Shown piece after piece: positions 37,282 to 51,313 of a stretch of DNA of 64,000 nt. The notes beneath the pieces were generated by a model. That model was given only the letters and a program-made list of their open reading frames with translations. It was not told where the DNA came from and ran no database searches. Location: contig NZ_LAJC01000007.1 in the NCBI RefSeq assembly GCF_000981225.1, forward strand, positions 1 to 64,000. Direction: 5' to 3'. The first letter of the stretch is position 1, and each line of letters starts with the position of its first letter. The position numbers and the translations under genes are program-made. Source of the stretch: Allosalinactinospora lopnorensis. Its GTDB lineage: Bacteria > Actinomycetota > Actinomycetes > Streptosporangiales > Streptosporangiaceae.

Positions 37282-37308
37282 TTACTTAACAGAACTATTC
37301 CAATAAGC
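37282..37308 (+). promoter_or_regulatory. AT-rich operator-like motif, copy 2
   Basis: Second copy of the 27-base element at 28329-28355 (22 identities). It lies in the divergent region between the XRE regulator and the gene at 37431, in the same orientation to the latter as copy 1 has to the methylase gene. Confidence 0.5.
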
Positions 37309-37430
37309 TGCCTTTGCTGTGGGGTCGAGCTTCAAAAGGCCCAAAGTCGGCCGCCGTCCAAGACCTCACCCGCCGGCCAAGACCGTCGACGGCATCCCTC
37401 TGCATCCGCGTTTTACAGGAGATCATTCCC

Positions 37431-38297
37431 ATGACCCCATCCCATGGTTCGCCACGGACCGATGGTGGTCCGCACCGGACCACCGCAGACCAGGCCATCG
37501 GTCAGATCCATGCCCTGCTCACTCAGGCCGGCTTGTCCGGCATGCTGATGGGCCACCGCCAAGGTGTTTCCGTGCTCTCCGTCAACAGCGAGCTCACCAT
37601 CTGGGCCTACAGCGGGCGGATAACCTGGCGCCACAGCAACACCGACCGCCACGCCCCGGTCTCCATCCACCCCCTCGAAGACGCTGAGGGAGCGGCACAA
37701 AGAATCCTCGAACACCTAGGGCGAAAGCCCGCCTCAGACGAAGCCGGGCACTCGCCTCAGGTTGAGGAGGCAGGTGCGGAGAACAACCGTCCATCGCAAC
37801 GAATCGATTGGCGTCGGCCCGTAGGGCGCTGGGCGCCGCGGCAAGGCAAAACGAGACCCCTGGAGGAGACGGCACTGACCGCCGCGCCAGCCAACATCCA
37901 CCCCGCAAGCGACTCTCAAGGTGCTGCCCGTCAGCTTCTCCCCCACCTTGGCTTGGATGATGAGCACGGGGAGGAAGAACTCTCGAAGAACGAGTCGAGC
38001 GCGCGTGAGGAATCGCGTATTCATCCACAATCGCACCTCGCACCGACAACAGGTGGGCGGCGTGAGCAGCCCGCTGCCACTCGATCGAGGTTCTTCTGGC
38101 CAGGTTTACCTGGGACAGCTACTGACATTAAGACGGCTGAGCTCGTCACGAGCCGGCTGCCGGAGCCTCTTCCTTCTTGTGCGCGAGGAACTCGAACCGG
38201 ACATGCCTCGGCGCAGAGGAGTGAAGTCCATGAATCTCAAGCAGCCAGGCCCCCGCAGCGGCATCCCATCAACAGCCAGCCAACTCAAGCAGCATGA
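37431..38297 (+). CDS. Protein of unknown function with a repeated motif
   Basis: 288 residues from the ATG at 37431 with AGGAG nine bases upstream. Residues about 20-95 form a compact domain (AIGQIHALLTQAGLSGMLMG, VLSVNSELTIWAYSGRITW). The segment IHPLEDAEGAAQRILEHLG is echoed later as IHPASDSQGAARQLLPHLG, so part of the protein has been duplicated. The last 100 residues look disordered and rich in S, T, R and Q, which is unlike a folded protein and may reflect a frame break. I do not recognise the family. It lies just before the excisionase gene. Confidence 0.45.
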   Translation: MTPSHGSPRTDGGPHRTTADQAIGQIHALLTQAGLSGMLMGHRQGVSVLSVNSELTIWAYSGRITWRHSNTDRHAPVSIHPLEDAEGAAQRILEHLGRKPASDEAGHSPQVEEAGAENNRPSQRIDWRRPVGRWAPRQGKTRPLEETALTAAPANIHPASDSQGAARQLLPHLGLDDEHGEEELSKNESSAREESRIHPQSHLAPTTGGRREQPAATRSRFFWPGLPGTATDIKTAELVTSRLPEPLPSCARGTRTGHASAQRSEVHESQAARPPQRHPINSQPTQAA

Positions 38298-38336
38298 TCA
38301 TCTCTGCTGGGTGCTCCTTCGTCGAAGGAGCCGCGG

Positions 38337-38576
38337 ATGAGGCCACTGACCATCACCGAACTCTACGCGCTTCCTGCAGCGGTGGACCTGATGACGGCGG
38401 CACAGGCGTTGAACATGGGACGGACCACCGCCTATGAGCTGGCGAAGAACGGTCAGTTCCCATGCAAGCTCATCCGCTACGGCGATACCTACCGCGTCCC
38501 GGCAGCGGAGATCCTGCGACTACTGAACGTTCCCATCCCGAGCAAAGAAACGCCGACAGCAACGGAAGTCGAATGA
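38337..38576 (+). CDS. Excisionase-like small HTH protein
   Basis: 79 residues. The MerR/BldC-like winged HTH of excisionases is clear: LMTAAQALNMGRTTAYELAK followed by GQFPCKLIRYGDTYRVPAAE and ILRLL. In actinomycete integrative elements this gene usually sits directly before the integrase and the tRNA attachment site. Here the integrase is missing: only 170 bp separate the gene from tRNA-Ile. That space contains a small dyad (GACCGTG at 38656 and CACGGTC at 38670) that could be a binding site or terminator. Confidence 0.8.
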   Translation: MRPLTITELYALPAAVDLMTAAQALNMGRTTAYELAKNGQFPCKLIRYGDTYRVPAAEILRLLNVPIPSKETPTATEVE

Positions 38577-38747
38577 CGAGCCACGCACCCAACAGCGAAT
38601 CCTTGATCCGTCTGATGCCGCCTGGACACGTCCTTGCCCGTGGCATGAAAGACATGACCGTGTCATCCTCACGGTCAAACGACGGTCAAGCCTCTGAGCT
38701 CCTAACCCTCAACCCCGAAATCCGAGGCTCTGACCTGCGTGAATGGG

Positions 38748-38821
38748 TGGGCGTACCAGGACTTGAACCTGGGGCCTCATCCTTATCAGGGATGCGCTCT
38801 AACCGTCTGAGCTATACGCCC
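38748..38821 (-). tRNA. tRNA-Ile (anticodon GAU)
   Basis: 74 nt on the minus strand. The acceptor stem pairs GGGCGTA (38821-38815) with TACGCCC; the D arm has AGCTCAGACGGTTAGAGC, the anticodon loop is CTGATAA with anticodon GAT, and the T arm contains GGTTCAAGTCC. CCA is not exactly encoded (the next bases read CCC A). Its 3' end points toward the accessory region, as expected for an integration target. Confidence 0.97.
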
Positions 38822-38967
38822 TCGTTCCGGTGGAACTCTACCGTATGCGGCGATCCGGAGCGAACCGGTTCACCTGGGCGGTGGAGGGAACCGAACTCCT
38901 CTTCCGCTCCTAGTCTAACGTGCTCCGGCCGCCGCGCGGGCCTGTACGGGGTACGTCCGGACGGGTA

Positions 38968-39000
38968 CCGGTCCGGCTCCACCGCCGGGAGCCGGACCGG
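38968..39000 (-). terminator. Hairpin terminator after the DUF3566 gene
   Basis: Perfect 13 bp stem (38968-38980 with 38988-39000) and a 7-base loop, ending 12 bp beyond the DUF3566 stop codon. It marks the end of the gyrBA-DUF3566 transcription unit before tRNA-Ile. Confidence 0.7.
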
Positions 39001-39011
39001 AGGGGACGGGC

Positions 39012-39634
39012 TTATTCGGACTCGCTGAGGGTGATGTCGATCCCGCCCACGAGGTCGGCCGCGAGGTTGTAGAGCATCGAGGCGACCGTGGCCAGCGCGG
39101 TGATCAGGATGATGTTCAAGGCTCCGACGAGGCCGGTGTAGCCGAGGACCCGAGCGGGGGAGAACCAGGTCTCCGGATCGACCTGCAGCTCTTCGTCCTC
39201 GCTTTCGGTGAGTGAGGTGATCAGCTCGGTCAACGCGTCGAAAACGCCGAGGGTTGACAGGATCGTGTAGATCACTGCGATCGCGACGAACAGGACGATG
39301 AAGCAGACGAGGGAGACGACGAAGCTGAACTTCATCACCGACCACGGCTCTACCCGGCTCACCGTCAGGTGGGCCTTGCGGGTGGCTTCGTAGCCTTGAC
39401 CGCTGTGGGCTGCTGCTCCTGCGGTTGCTGCGGCGCCGTCATCGCCGGCACTCCCCCCTGCTTGGCTTTGGCCGCTTCGGGGGCCTCCGCGTCGCTTTCG
39501 GGCGTGTCGTCGAGCGGTTCGCCGCTTTCGGTCGACGTAGCGGCGGCGTCGACCGCTTCCGCTTCTGTGCCGTTGTCGCTGTCGGCTGCGGCCGACTCCT
39601 GAGGAGCGGAGTCCCCTTGCTTACTGTCAGACAT
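39012..39634 (-). pseudogene. DUF3566 membrane protein downstream of gyrA, frameshifted
   Basis: The DUF3566 family protein follows gyrA in most actinobacteria. The first frame (39634-about 39380) is the usual disordered, acidic/alanine/proline N-terminus ending AVKATKPP. The second begins HLTVSRVEPWSVMKFSFVVS and contains two membrane segments (VSLVCFIVLFVAIAVIYTIL; YTGLVGALNIILITALATVA). One extra C in the run AAGCCACCCGC gives KPPRKAHLTVSRVEPW, the sequence expected at that junction, and a 207-residue protein. A genuine loss of this conserved gene would be unusual, so a sequencing error is a serious possibility. Confidence 0.85.
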
Positions 39635-39809
39635 AGCCACGTTACCGCTGAACTCTCCAGTGACGAGTGAAAACCGGACCAAGGAGATGGGGGGCGCCCT
39701 CCACCGCGCGGAGCGGGGGAGAGGGTGGAGCCAAGCCTACGGTCTGGTGGCAGGTCGAGGGCAACAGCGCGGGGCGGCACCCCGCGACTCCCGCCCTCCA
39801 CGCTCCCGC

Positions 39810-42371
<2,562 letters not shown>

Positions 42372-42426
42372 TGGATGTCGATCCTTTTCTACCTGGGTCG
42401 TTCGCTGCCGTCGGGGTGCCCGGGAA

Positions 42427-44559
<2,133 letters not shown>

Positions 44560-44674
44560 TCAATTCCCCGCGCCCTTCAGTGGCCGCTGCGGGGGTGTGG
44601 AACGTGATGCGCCGGTAAGCGCATGGTGATCCTGTAGTCACCAAGATGTCATGTCCGTATCCCCGCCGGGGAAC

Positions 44675-45163
44675 TCAGCCGGCCCTACGCGGTCCTGGGC
44701 CGCGCCCGCGGCTGGGCCCCTGCACCTTGATGCTGCGTACCGTGCCGTCTCCGAGTTCCTCGTTGAGCCTCCGCAGCAGGTCGCGCAGCATCGCGCGCGC
44801 GTGCGCCGCCATACTCGCGGAGTCCGCGGCGATGACCAGTTCGCCTTCCTCGTAGGAGACGGGCCGCAGGTGCTGGGCGTTGAACTCGCCGACGATCTCG
44901 GTCCACCGGCCGAAGACGCCGCCCACCGCCACCTGCTCCTGCCAGCCGTGCTCGACCAGCCAGGCGCGTACCGCGTCGCCGAACATCTGGGGTTCGTTCC
45001 GGGACCGGAGCCGGCCACGGCGCATACGCCGGGGAGGGCCATCGGGGGAGGCGCCGCGCTCCTTGGCCGCGGCCTTCGCCTGGGCGAGGGCCTGGCGGGC
45101 CAGATCCACACCGGTCGGTCCGGATTCCTCCCCCCCAGCCTGTGGATGACTTCGGTCACTCAC
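44675..45163 (-). CDS. dciA: DciA-like protein (DUF721)
   Basis: 162 residues from a GTG at 45163 that overlaps the recF stop by 8 bp. DUF721/DciA proteins load the replicative helicase DnaB in bacteria lacking DnaC. The first 70 residues are charged and disordered ([17 protein letters not shown]); the KH-like domain follows with [20 protein letters not shown], then [20 protein letters not shown] and [15 protein letters not shown]. Position directly after recF in the dnaA-dnaN-gnd-recF run is typical of actinobacteria. Confidence 0.92.
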   Translation of the reverse strand: MSDRSHPQAGGEESGPTGVDLARQALAQAKAAAKERGASPDGPPRRMRRGRLRSRNEPQMFGDAVRAWLVEHGWQEQVAVGGVFGRWTEIVGEFNAQHLRPVSYEEGELVIAADSASMAAHARAMLRDLLRRLNEELGDGTVRSIKVQGPSRGRGPGPRRAG

Positions 45164-46289
45164 GTTCCACACCCCCCTCGTGCACCCGGAAACGGGTTCC
45201 CTGCAGCTCGTCCGGAACATCGGCGGCGACCGCCGCACTCACCAGGACCTGTTCGGCGTGGCGGACGTGCCCGGCCAGCCGACGCCGACGTCCCGCGTCG
45301 AGTTCGGCGAAAACATCGTCGAGGATCAGCACCGGATCGTCGCCGTCAGCGCGGAGCAGCTCGAACCCGGCCAGCCGCAGGGACAGCGCGTAGGACCACG
45401 CCTCGCCCTGACTCGCGTACCCCTTCGCCGGAAGGTCATCGAGATACAGCCGGAGATCGTCACGGTGCGGACCGACCAGGCTGATTCCGCGCTGTAGTTC
45501 CTGCTCGCGGGACTCGCGCAGCGCCGAATGGAGTACGTCCACAAGCTGGGGAGACCCGGTTGGGACATGCGCGGCGTCATCGGGAACGGCCGAGCAGCGG
45601 TACTGCAGGACCGGCGGTCCCCCTACCGAGGTCAGTTCGGCATAGGACTTGGCGACCAATGGCTGCAACTCCGCCACCAGAGCCAGCCGACCTGCGATCA
45701 GTTCGGCGCCGGCCTCGGCGAGATGCTCGTCCCATACATCCAGGGTCGACAAATCGGCATCACGTCGCTTGGCCAGCCCGGCCGAGGCCGACTTCAACAG
45801 GGCGTTGCGCTGCTTGAGGACACGTTCGTAGTCGGAACGCACACCCGCGAACCGGGGTGAGCGGGCGACCAGCAAGTCGTCCAGGAAGCGGCGACGCTCC
45901 CCGGGATCCCCCTTCACCAGCGAGAGGTCCTCCGGGGCGAACAGGACCGTACGCAGAACGCCCAGGACTTCGCGGGGACGCGTGGCGGGCGCCCGGTTGA
46001 GACGCGCGCGATTGGCCTTGCCCGGATTGATCTCCAACTCAATGACCGCCTGGCGGTCGCCTTTGACGACGGCCGCTCGGATAATCGCGCGTTCAGCGCC
46101 CTTGCGCACGAGAGGAGCATCGTTGGCCACCCGGTGACTGCCGAGGGAGGCGACGTATCCGATGGCTTCGACGAGGTTGGTCTTCCCCTGGCCATTGGCC
46201 CCGACGAACGTACTGATTCCCGGCTCCAGCTCCAGATGCACTTGAGGATAGGAGCGGTAGTCGGCCAGTTGCAGGTGCGATACGTACAT
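45156..46289 (-). CDS. recF: DNA replication and repair protein RecF
   Basis: 377 residues from the ATG at 46289. RecF is an SMC-like ATPase that helps load RecA at gaps. The signature N-terminus [20 protein letters not shown] is followed by Walker A ([20 protein letters not shown]). The ABC signature helix region is [17 protein letters not shown] and Walker B is [20 protein letters not shown] lies upstream of the start. A perfect parS site sits 48 bp before the start. The end overlaps dciA. Confidence 0.96.
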   Translation of the reverse strand: MYVSHLQLADYRSYPQVHLELEPGISTFVGANGQGKTNLVEAIGYVASLGSHRVANDAPLVRKGAERAIIRAAVVKGDRQAVIELEINPGKANRARLNRAPATRPREVLGVLRTVLFAPEDLSLVKGDPGERRRFLDDLLVARSPRFAGVRSDYERVLKQRNALLKSASAGLAKRRDADLSTLDVWDEHLAEAGAELIAGRLALVAELQPLVAKSYAELTSVGGPPVLQYRCSAVPDDAAHVPTGSPQLVDVLHSALRESREQELQRGISLVGPHRDDLRLYLDDLPAKGYASQGEAWSYALSLRLAGFELLRADGDDPVLILDDVFAELDAGRRRRLAGHVRHAEQVLVSAAVAADVPDELQGTRFRVHEGGVERE

Positions 46290-46336
46290 CTGGCCTCTCT
46301 CTTCGACTGCGCGACGGTCGTGGTCGTCTGGTTTCA

Positions 46337-46350
46337 GTTTCACGTGAAAC
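46337..46350. other. parS centromere site
   Basis: Perfect GTTTCACGTGAAAC between recF and gnd, on the other side of the origin from the parAB cluster of sites. Confidence 0.95.
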
Positions 46351-46448
46351 GACGACCATTTCTGCGGACGAACGACCCCAGCGACCCTGGATCGGCTCAT
46401 GGGAGACGATACTGCCGCGAAACGGATGGATCCCGGAGGCTGCTGGGT

Positions 46449-47354
46449 TCAGTCTCCGGCAGCCTGGTCGGCGCCGGTTTCAGTCCCGGTGACGGCGTGT
46501 CCGCCGAACTGGTGGCGCAGGGCCGCGACCACCTTCATGGCGGGGCTGTCCTCTTGGCGCGAAGCGAAGCGGGAGAACAGAGCGGCCGTGATGACCGGAG
46601 CCGGAACGGCATTGTCAAGCGCGGCTTGCACGGTCCACCGGCCTTCACCGGAGTCCTCGGCATAGCCGTGCAGCCCCTTGAGTTCAGGGTCTTCCCGAAG
46701 GGCCCGGACCAGGAGATCCAGCAGCCAGGACCGCACGACCGTGCCTTCCCGCCAACTGTCGAACGTGCCCGGGATGTCGTCGACGATGTCCGAGGCGGCC
46801 ATGAGCTCATACCCCTCGGCGAGCGCCTGCATCATCCCGTACTCGACGCCGTTGTGGACCATCTTCACGAAGTGTCCCGCGCCGACCGCTCCCGCGTGCA
46901 CATAACCGCCGCCGGTGTCAGGGGCGAGGGCTTCGAAGATCGGGGCGGCGCGGGCGACATCCTCGGCCGTACCGCCGACCATGATGCCGTAGCCGTTCTG
47001 CCGCCCCCAGACACCGCCGCTGACACCGGCGTCAACATAGGCGATCCCGCGTTCCCGGAGCTGCTCGACCCGCTGGCGATCGTCCTCATAGTGGGTGTTG
47101 CCGCCGTCGATGACAAGGTCGCCGGGGTCCAGGAGCGGGGCGAGGTCGCGGATGGATCCGGCGGTGGGCTCTCCGGCCGGGAGCATCAACCAGACGACGC
47201 GAGGGGCCTCAAGGCGGTCGACCAGCTCGGTGAGGCTCGCCACGTCCCGGCGCTCGGGACTGAGGGCGAACCCCACGACTTCGTGTCCCTTGTCACGCAG
47301 CCGTCCGGCCATGTTCCAGCCCATTTTTCCGAGGCCGATCAGACCCAGTTGCAT
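46449..47354 (-). CDS. gnd: 6-phosphogluconate dehydrogenase, decarboxylating
   Basis: 301 residues. It oxidatively decarboxylates 6-phosphogluconate to ribulose 5-phosphate, making NAD(P)H in the pentose phosphate pathway. The N-terminal LGLIGLGKMGWNMAGRLRDK is the coenzyme-binding fingerprint, with VVWLMLPAGEPT and DLVIDGGNTHYEDD. The catalytic region has DAGVSGGVWGRQNGYGIMVG and the lysine/asparagine in GHFVKMVHNGVEYGMMQALA. I chose the ATG at 47354, seven bases after GGGGGAG; one at 47360 is too close to that site. The short form is common in actinobacteria between dnaN and recF. Confidence 0.95.
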   Translation of the reverse strand: MQLGLIGLGKMGWNMAGRLRDKGHEVVGFALSPERRDVASLTELVDRLEAPRVVWLMLPAGEPTAGSIRDLAPLLDPGDLVIDGGNTHYEDDRQRVEQLRERGIAYVDAGVSGGVWGRQNGYGIMVGGTAEDVARAAPIFEALAPDTGGGYVHAGAVGAGHFVKMVHNGVEYGMMQALAEGYELMAASDIVDDIPGTFDSWREGTVVRSWLLDLLVRALREDPELKGLHGYAEDSGEGRWTVQAALDNAVPAPVITAALFSRFASRQEDSPAMKVVAALRHQFGGHAVTGTETGADQAAGD

Positions 47355-47406
47355 GCTCATGCTCCCCCTGTGCCGCCTCTATGGACATGTGCGCAAGCCG
47401 AGTCGG

Positions 47407-48558
47407 TCAGCTCGAAAGCCGGACCGGCATGATCAGGTACCGGTAGTCGGCGGTGGCCGCCTCGTCGGCGGGCTTACCGGTAATGATCGCGGGCTTCGTC
47501 GACGTCGTGAACTGCAGCCGGGCGATGTCGGAGTCGATCGCGTTGAGCCCGTCGAGCAGGAACGCGGAGTTGAAGGCGATCTGGATCTCGTCGCCGTCCA
47601 GGGAGGCGTCGAGGACTTCGACGGCCTGGGCCTCGTCGCCGGTGCCGGCTTCCAGGACCAGGCGATCGTCGCTGAAGGCGAGGCGCAGCGGGGTGTTCCG
47701 CTCGGCGACGAGGGAGACGCGCTTGACCGCCTCCATGAACTCGGCCTTCTGCACCTCGGCAACGGAGCTGAACGAGTCGGGAAGCAGTGCCCGGTACTTG
47801 GGGAACTCGCCGTCGAGCAGGCGAGTGGTGGTACGGCGGCCGCCTCCCTCGAAACCGATCATGCCCTCGCCGCTCTCGGTTTCCGAGAGTGCGATGGACA
47901 CCTCGGCCCCACCGGTCAGGGACTTCGCGGTCTCGGCGAGCGTCTTGGCCGGGACCAGGGCGACCGCGGACAGCCCGGAGTTCTCGGGGCTCCAGCTCAG
48001 CTCGCGCACGGCCAGGCGGTACCGGTCGGTGGAGGCCAGTGTGACGGTGTCGCCCTCGATCTCCACACGGACGCCTGTGAGCATCGGCAGTGTGTCGTCG
48101 CGCCCGGCCGCCACGGCGACCTGGCTCACCGCGGCGGCGAAGACATCGCTGCCGACTGATCCGGTGACCCGCGGCATCTCGGGCAGGGTGGGGTAGTCCT
48201 CCACAGGCAGGGTCAGCAGTGTGAACTTCGCGCTGCCGCAGGAGACGACGACCTTGCCGGCGTCCGCACTGATCTCCACGGTCTGTGGAGGAAGGTTGCG
48301 GGTGATCTCGGCGAGGAGGCGGCCCGATACCAACGTGGTGCCGGGGTCCTCGGCGTCGATGTCCACCGAGACCTGCGCGGAGACCTCGTAGTCGAAACTG
48401 GACAGCTTCAGCTTCTGCCCGCTTTCGCCCTCGCTCGCGTCCAGCAGGATTCCGGCCAGGACGGGGACCGAAGGCCGGACCGGCAGTGCACGAGCGGTCC
48501 AGGCAACGGCGTCGGCAAGTACGTCGCGTTCGACCCGGAACTTCACTATCCGACTCAC
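47407..48558 (-). CDS. dnaN: DNA polymerase III beta sliding clamp
   Basis: 383 residues from a GTG at 48558. DnaN forms the ring that tethers DNA polymerase III to DNA. The three-fold beta-clamp structure is reflected in FRVERDVLADAVAWTARALP, then TDRYRLAVRELSW (the ligand-cleft TDxxRLA motif), DGEFPKYRALLP and a C-terminal YRYLIMPVRLSS (the conserved MPxR end). It lies after dnaA with a 616 bp gap that holds the origin. Confidence 0.98.
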   Translation of the reverse strand: MSRIVKFRVERDVLADAVAWTARALPVRPSVPVLAGILLDASEGESGQKLKLSSFDYEVSAQVSVDIDAEDPGTTLVSGRLLAEITRNLPPQTVEISADAGKVVVSCGSAKFTLLTLPVEDYPTLPEMPRVTGSVGSDVFAAAVSQVAVAAGRDDTLPMLTGVRVEIEGDTVTLASTDRYRLAVRELSWSPENSGLSAVALVPAKTLAETAKSLTGGAEVSIALSETESGEGMIGFEGGGRRTTTRLLDGEFPKYRALLPDSFSSVAEVQKAEFMEAVKRVSLVAERNTPLRLAFSDDRLVLEAGTGDEAQAVEVLDASLDGDEIQIAFNSAFLLDGLNAIDSDIARLQFTTSTKPAIITGKPADEAATADYRYLIMPVRLSS

Positions 48559-48844
48559 TTTCTGCGAAGAGACCTACGGACCCCTGCGGATGGCGGCGCG
48601 CTGCGCTGTCCTCTCGGTCACCCGGCGGAAGCTCCCGGGACACCTCCGGGGCCCGGCACCGTACCGGGATACATCAGGGGGCAGGGTTCACACCGTACCC
48701 CGATCCGGCCCTTGGCGCTGCCCCACCACACCTGATCGTCGCCGACTGATTCGGCTCCCGGAGAGGGCGAACGGTCCGTCCACAGATTGGGCGCGAAGCT
48801 GAGTGAGAAGCCATGTGGGGTCTTAAAGGTGGCGTCGTAGTAGT
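48559..48844. other. dnaN upstream region
   Basis: 286 bp between the dnaN start and the DnaA-box cluster. It should contain the dnaN promoter. I see no gene and no DnaA box of good quality here. Confidence 0.5.
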
Positions 48845-49174
48845 AGGGGGTGTGGACAGTGTGGACAACCCCTCTTCCCGCAGGTGACTCCGGAATTCTT
48901 TTCCACCGAGGCTGTGGGCGGTCGCTGGGGAAAAGTGCGACGACTGTGGATGTGCCGGCCGGCCCCACACGTCGTCCACGGGTTGTCCACCGGTTATCCA
49001 CGGACCGCCCACAGGGGAGGGACGGCGATGCTTCGACGGCCGGTGGATCCACCCACAGCTTGTCCCCAGCAGGCCCCCGGTTCCCCACAGGAAAACGGCG
49101 GTTATCCGCAGGAGGAGCGGGGTTTTCCACGGGGTGTCCACAGAATGAGTGCCCGGCTGGGGACAGAAGACGTT
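48845..49174. other. Origin of replication (oriC), dnaA-dnaN intergenic DnaA-box cluster
   Basis: At least nine 9-mers match TTGTCCACA or TTATCCACA with at most two changes. On one strand: 48851-48859 (one change) and 48860-48868 (perfect TTGTCCACA in reverse). On the other: 48983-48991, 48994-49002, 49060-49068, 49102-49110, 49134-49142 (one change each) and 49123-49131 (two). In Streptomyces and mycobacteria the origin lies in this same gap, with many weak boxes. Confidence 0.85.
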
Positions 49175-51313
49175 TCAAATGTTGCGCGATTGCTGCTTGA
49201 TCCGGTTGGTGAGCTCGGTTACCTGGTTGTAGATCGAGCGTCTCTCGGCCATGAGGGACCGGATCTTGCGGTCGGCGTGCATGACGGTGGTGTGGTCCCT
49301 GCCACCGAACTGCTGTCCGATCTTGGGGAGAGAGAGGTCGGTGAGTTCCCGGCAGAGGTACATGGCGATCTGCCTCGCTGTGACCAGGACCCGCGAGCGC
49401 GAGGTTCCGCAAAGGTCCTCGGTGCTGAGCCCGAAGTACGACGCGGTCTGAGCCATGATCGCCGAAGCGGTGATCTCCGGTCCTTCGTCGTTGGGGATCA
49501 GGTCCTTCAGCACGATGCCGGTGAGGTGCAGGTCTACCGATTGCCGATTGAGGCTCGCGAATGCGGTGACCCGGATGAGGGCCCCTTCGAGCTCGCGGAT
49601 GTTGGTGGCGATCTTGCTGGCGATGAACTCCAGGACCTCCGGTGGAGCGGCGAGGCCTTCCTGGGCGGCCTTCTTCCGCAGGATCGCGATCCGGGTCTCC
49701 AGTTCCGGAGGCTGGACGTCGGTGATCAGGCCCCACTCGAAGCGGTTGCGCAGCCGGTCCTCCAGTGTGTTGAGCTGTTTGGGGGGCCGGTCACTGGAGA
49801 CCACGATCTGCTTGTTGGAGTTGTGCAGCGTGTTGAAGGTGTGGAAGAACTCCTCCTGAGTCTGCTCCTTGTTCTCCAGGAACTGGATGTCGTCGACCAG
49901 GAGGACGTCGATGTCGCGGTAGCGGCGCCGGAAGCCGTCGGCCTTCCCGTCGCGGATGGAGTTGATGAACTCGTTGGTGAACTCCTCGGAGCTCACGTAG
50001 CGCACCCGGGCGCCGTCGTAGAGGCGCTGGGTGTAGTGGCCGATGGCGTGCAGCAGGTGGGTTTTCCCCAGGCCCGATCCGCCGTAGATGAACAAGGGGT
50101 TGTACGCCTTGGCGGGCGCCTCGGCGACGGCGACCGCGGCCGCGTGGGCGAACCGGTTGCTGGACCCGATGACGAAGGTGTCGAACGTGTATTTGGGGTT
50201 CAGCCGCGCCGGCTCGGCCGAGGTGTGCGGTTGGTTGCCGCCCGTGGTGTCGGGAGCGCTGGGCAGGGGAGGGGGCGGTACCTGGCCGGAATCGTCGTCC
50301 GACTGGAGCGGGATGTTGCCTGTCCGGTCGTCGGCCCCGTCGTTGCCGCGGGGCGCCGAGTCCGGAGCCTCCGGTGCCTGTTCGTACGGGAGGTGAGTCT
50401 CCTCCCGGGCGGGTGTCTCCCAGTTGTTGGGAGCGCCCCACTGATTGGGCTCCTCCCAACCCGCGTGGTGCTGCTCCTGGGGCCGCTGCTGTCCCGGCGG
50501 ACCGTACTCTCCGTGCCCGGGAACGGTTCCGTAGGCCCCGTAGTCCTCGGAGCGCCTCGCCCTGCTGTCGGCAGGCGAAGCGAGCAGGTCCTCGCCGTGG
50601 CCGGGGGGAGAGGCATACGGAGGGGCGGTGTGTCCATAGGACTGTGAACGGTGCGGGGGGCGCGGCTGGGGGTGGGCCGGGCCGGACTCGTGGGGGGATG
50701 CCTCCCTCTCCCCACGCTGTTCAGGGGAAGGGAAGCGGTCACGTGCGCCGGAGCCCTCGGATGGGCGCTCGGCGGGACCGGGGTACCCCGCGTGTCCGAA
50801 ATGGCCATCGGGCAGTGCCTCGGAGGTGGCCGGAGGGCCGGGGATGTCCTCGCGTGCGACAGGGAGCTGGGGAGAGCCTTCCTTCGGCGGCTGAGCGCCG
50901 GGAGGCGCTGGGTCGGATCCGTGCCGCGGTGTCTCCTGGCCGGCGGGTACTCCTGGCCGGTTTCCCTGCATAAGCGGCTGGCCGCCCGGTGCGGGGGGCG
51001 CAGGACCGTAGCCCGCCGTCGGCGCGGTGCCGGGGGGCATGGGCTGGACCGCTGTCGGATCGACGGTGACCGCCACACGGATCTCCCGGCCCAGCTCGGC
51101 TGACAGTGCCTGGCTGATGGCCGGGCGGAGCCGGGTTTCGAGGATCTCCTTCGCGAATTCGTTGGGTGCGGCGAGCAGAGCTGTGTCCTCGATCAGGCCC
51201 AGGGGGCGGGTCTGCGGAAGCCATGCCCGTTGCTGCGGGGGCAGCGCGCTGTTATCGAGGCTGTCCAGCACGCTCGTCCACACCATTGCGAGGTTGACCT
51301 GTGCCTCAGACAC
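49175..51313 (-). CDS. dnaA: Chromosomal replication initiator DnaA
   Basis: 712 residues from a GTG at 51313. DnaA binds DnaA boxes and opens the origin. Domain I ([20 protein letters not shown]) is at the N-terminus. Domain II is an exceptionally long disordered linker, roughly residues 100-370, rich in P, G, E, Q and R. Domain III has Walker A ([20 protein letters not shown]) and Walker B ([20 protein letters not shown]). Domain IV ends with the DNA-binding signature [20 protein letters not shown]. Long domain II is typical of filamentous actinomycetes. Confidence 0.98.
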   Translation of the reverse strand: MSEAQVNLAMVWTSVLDSLDNSALPPQQRAWLPQTRPLGLIEDTALLAAPNEFAKEILETRLRPAISQALSAELGREIRVAVTVDPTAVQPMPPGTAPTAGYGPAPPAPGGQPLMQGNRPGVPAGQETPRHGSDPAPPGAQPPKEGSPQLPVAREDIPGPPATSEALPDGHFGHAGYPGPAERPSEGSGARDRFPSPEQRGEREASPHESGPAHPQPRPPHRSQSYGHTAPPYASPPGHGEDLLASPADSRARRSEDYGAYGTVPGHGEYGPPGQQRPQEQHHAGWEEPNQWGAPNNWETPAREETHLPYEQAPEAPDSAPRGNDGADDRTGNIPLQSDDDSGQVPPPPLPSAPDTTGGNQPHTSAEPARLNPKYTFDTFVIGSSNRFAHAAAVAVAEAPAKAYNPLFIYGGSGLGKTHLLHAIGHYTQRLYDGARVRYVSSEEFTNEFINSIRDGKADGFRRRYRDIDVLLVDDIQFLENKEQTQEEFFHTFNTLHNSNKQIVVSSDRPPKQLNTLEDRLRNRFEWGLITDVQPPELETRIAILRKKAAQEGLAAPPEVLEFIASKIATNIRELEGALIRVTAFASLNRQSVDLHLTGIVLKDLIPNDEGPEITASAIMAQTASYFGLSTEDLCGTSRSRVLVTARQIAMYLCRELTDLSLPKIGQQFGGRDHTTVMHADRKIRSLMAERRSIYNQVTELTNRIKQQSRNI

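Noticed and set aside
38577-38747. Possible integrase remnant or attachment repeat next to tRNA-Ile
   Set aside because: No catalytic motif could be read, and I did not find a second copy of the tRNA 3' end by eye elsewhere in the window.
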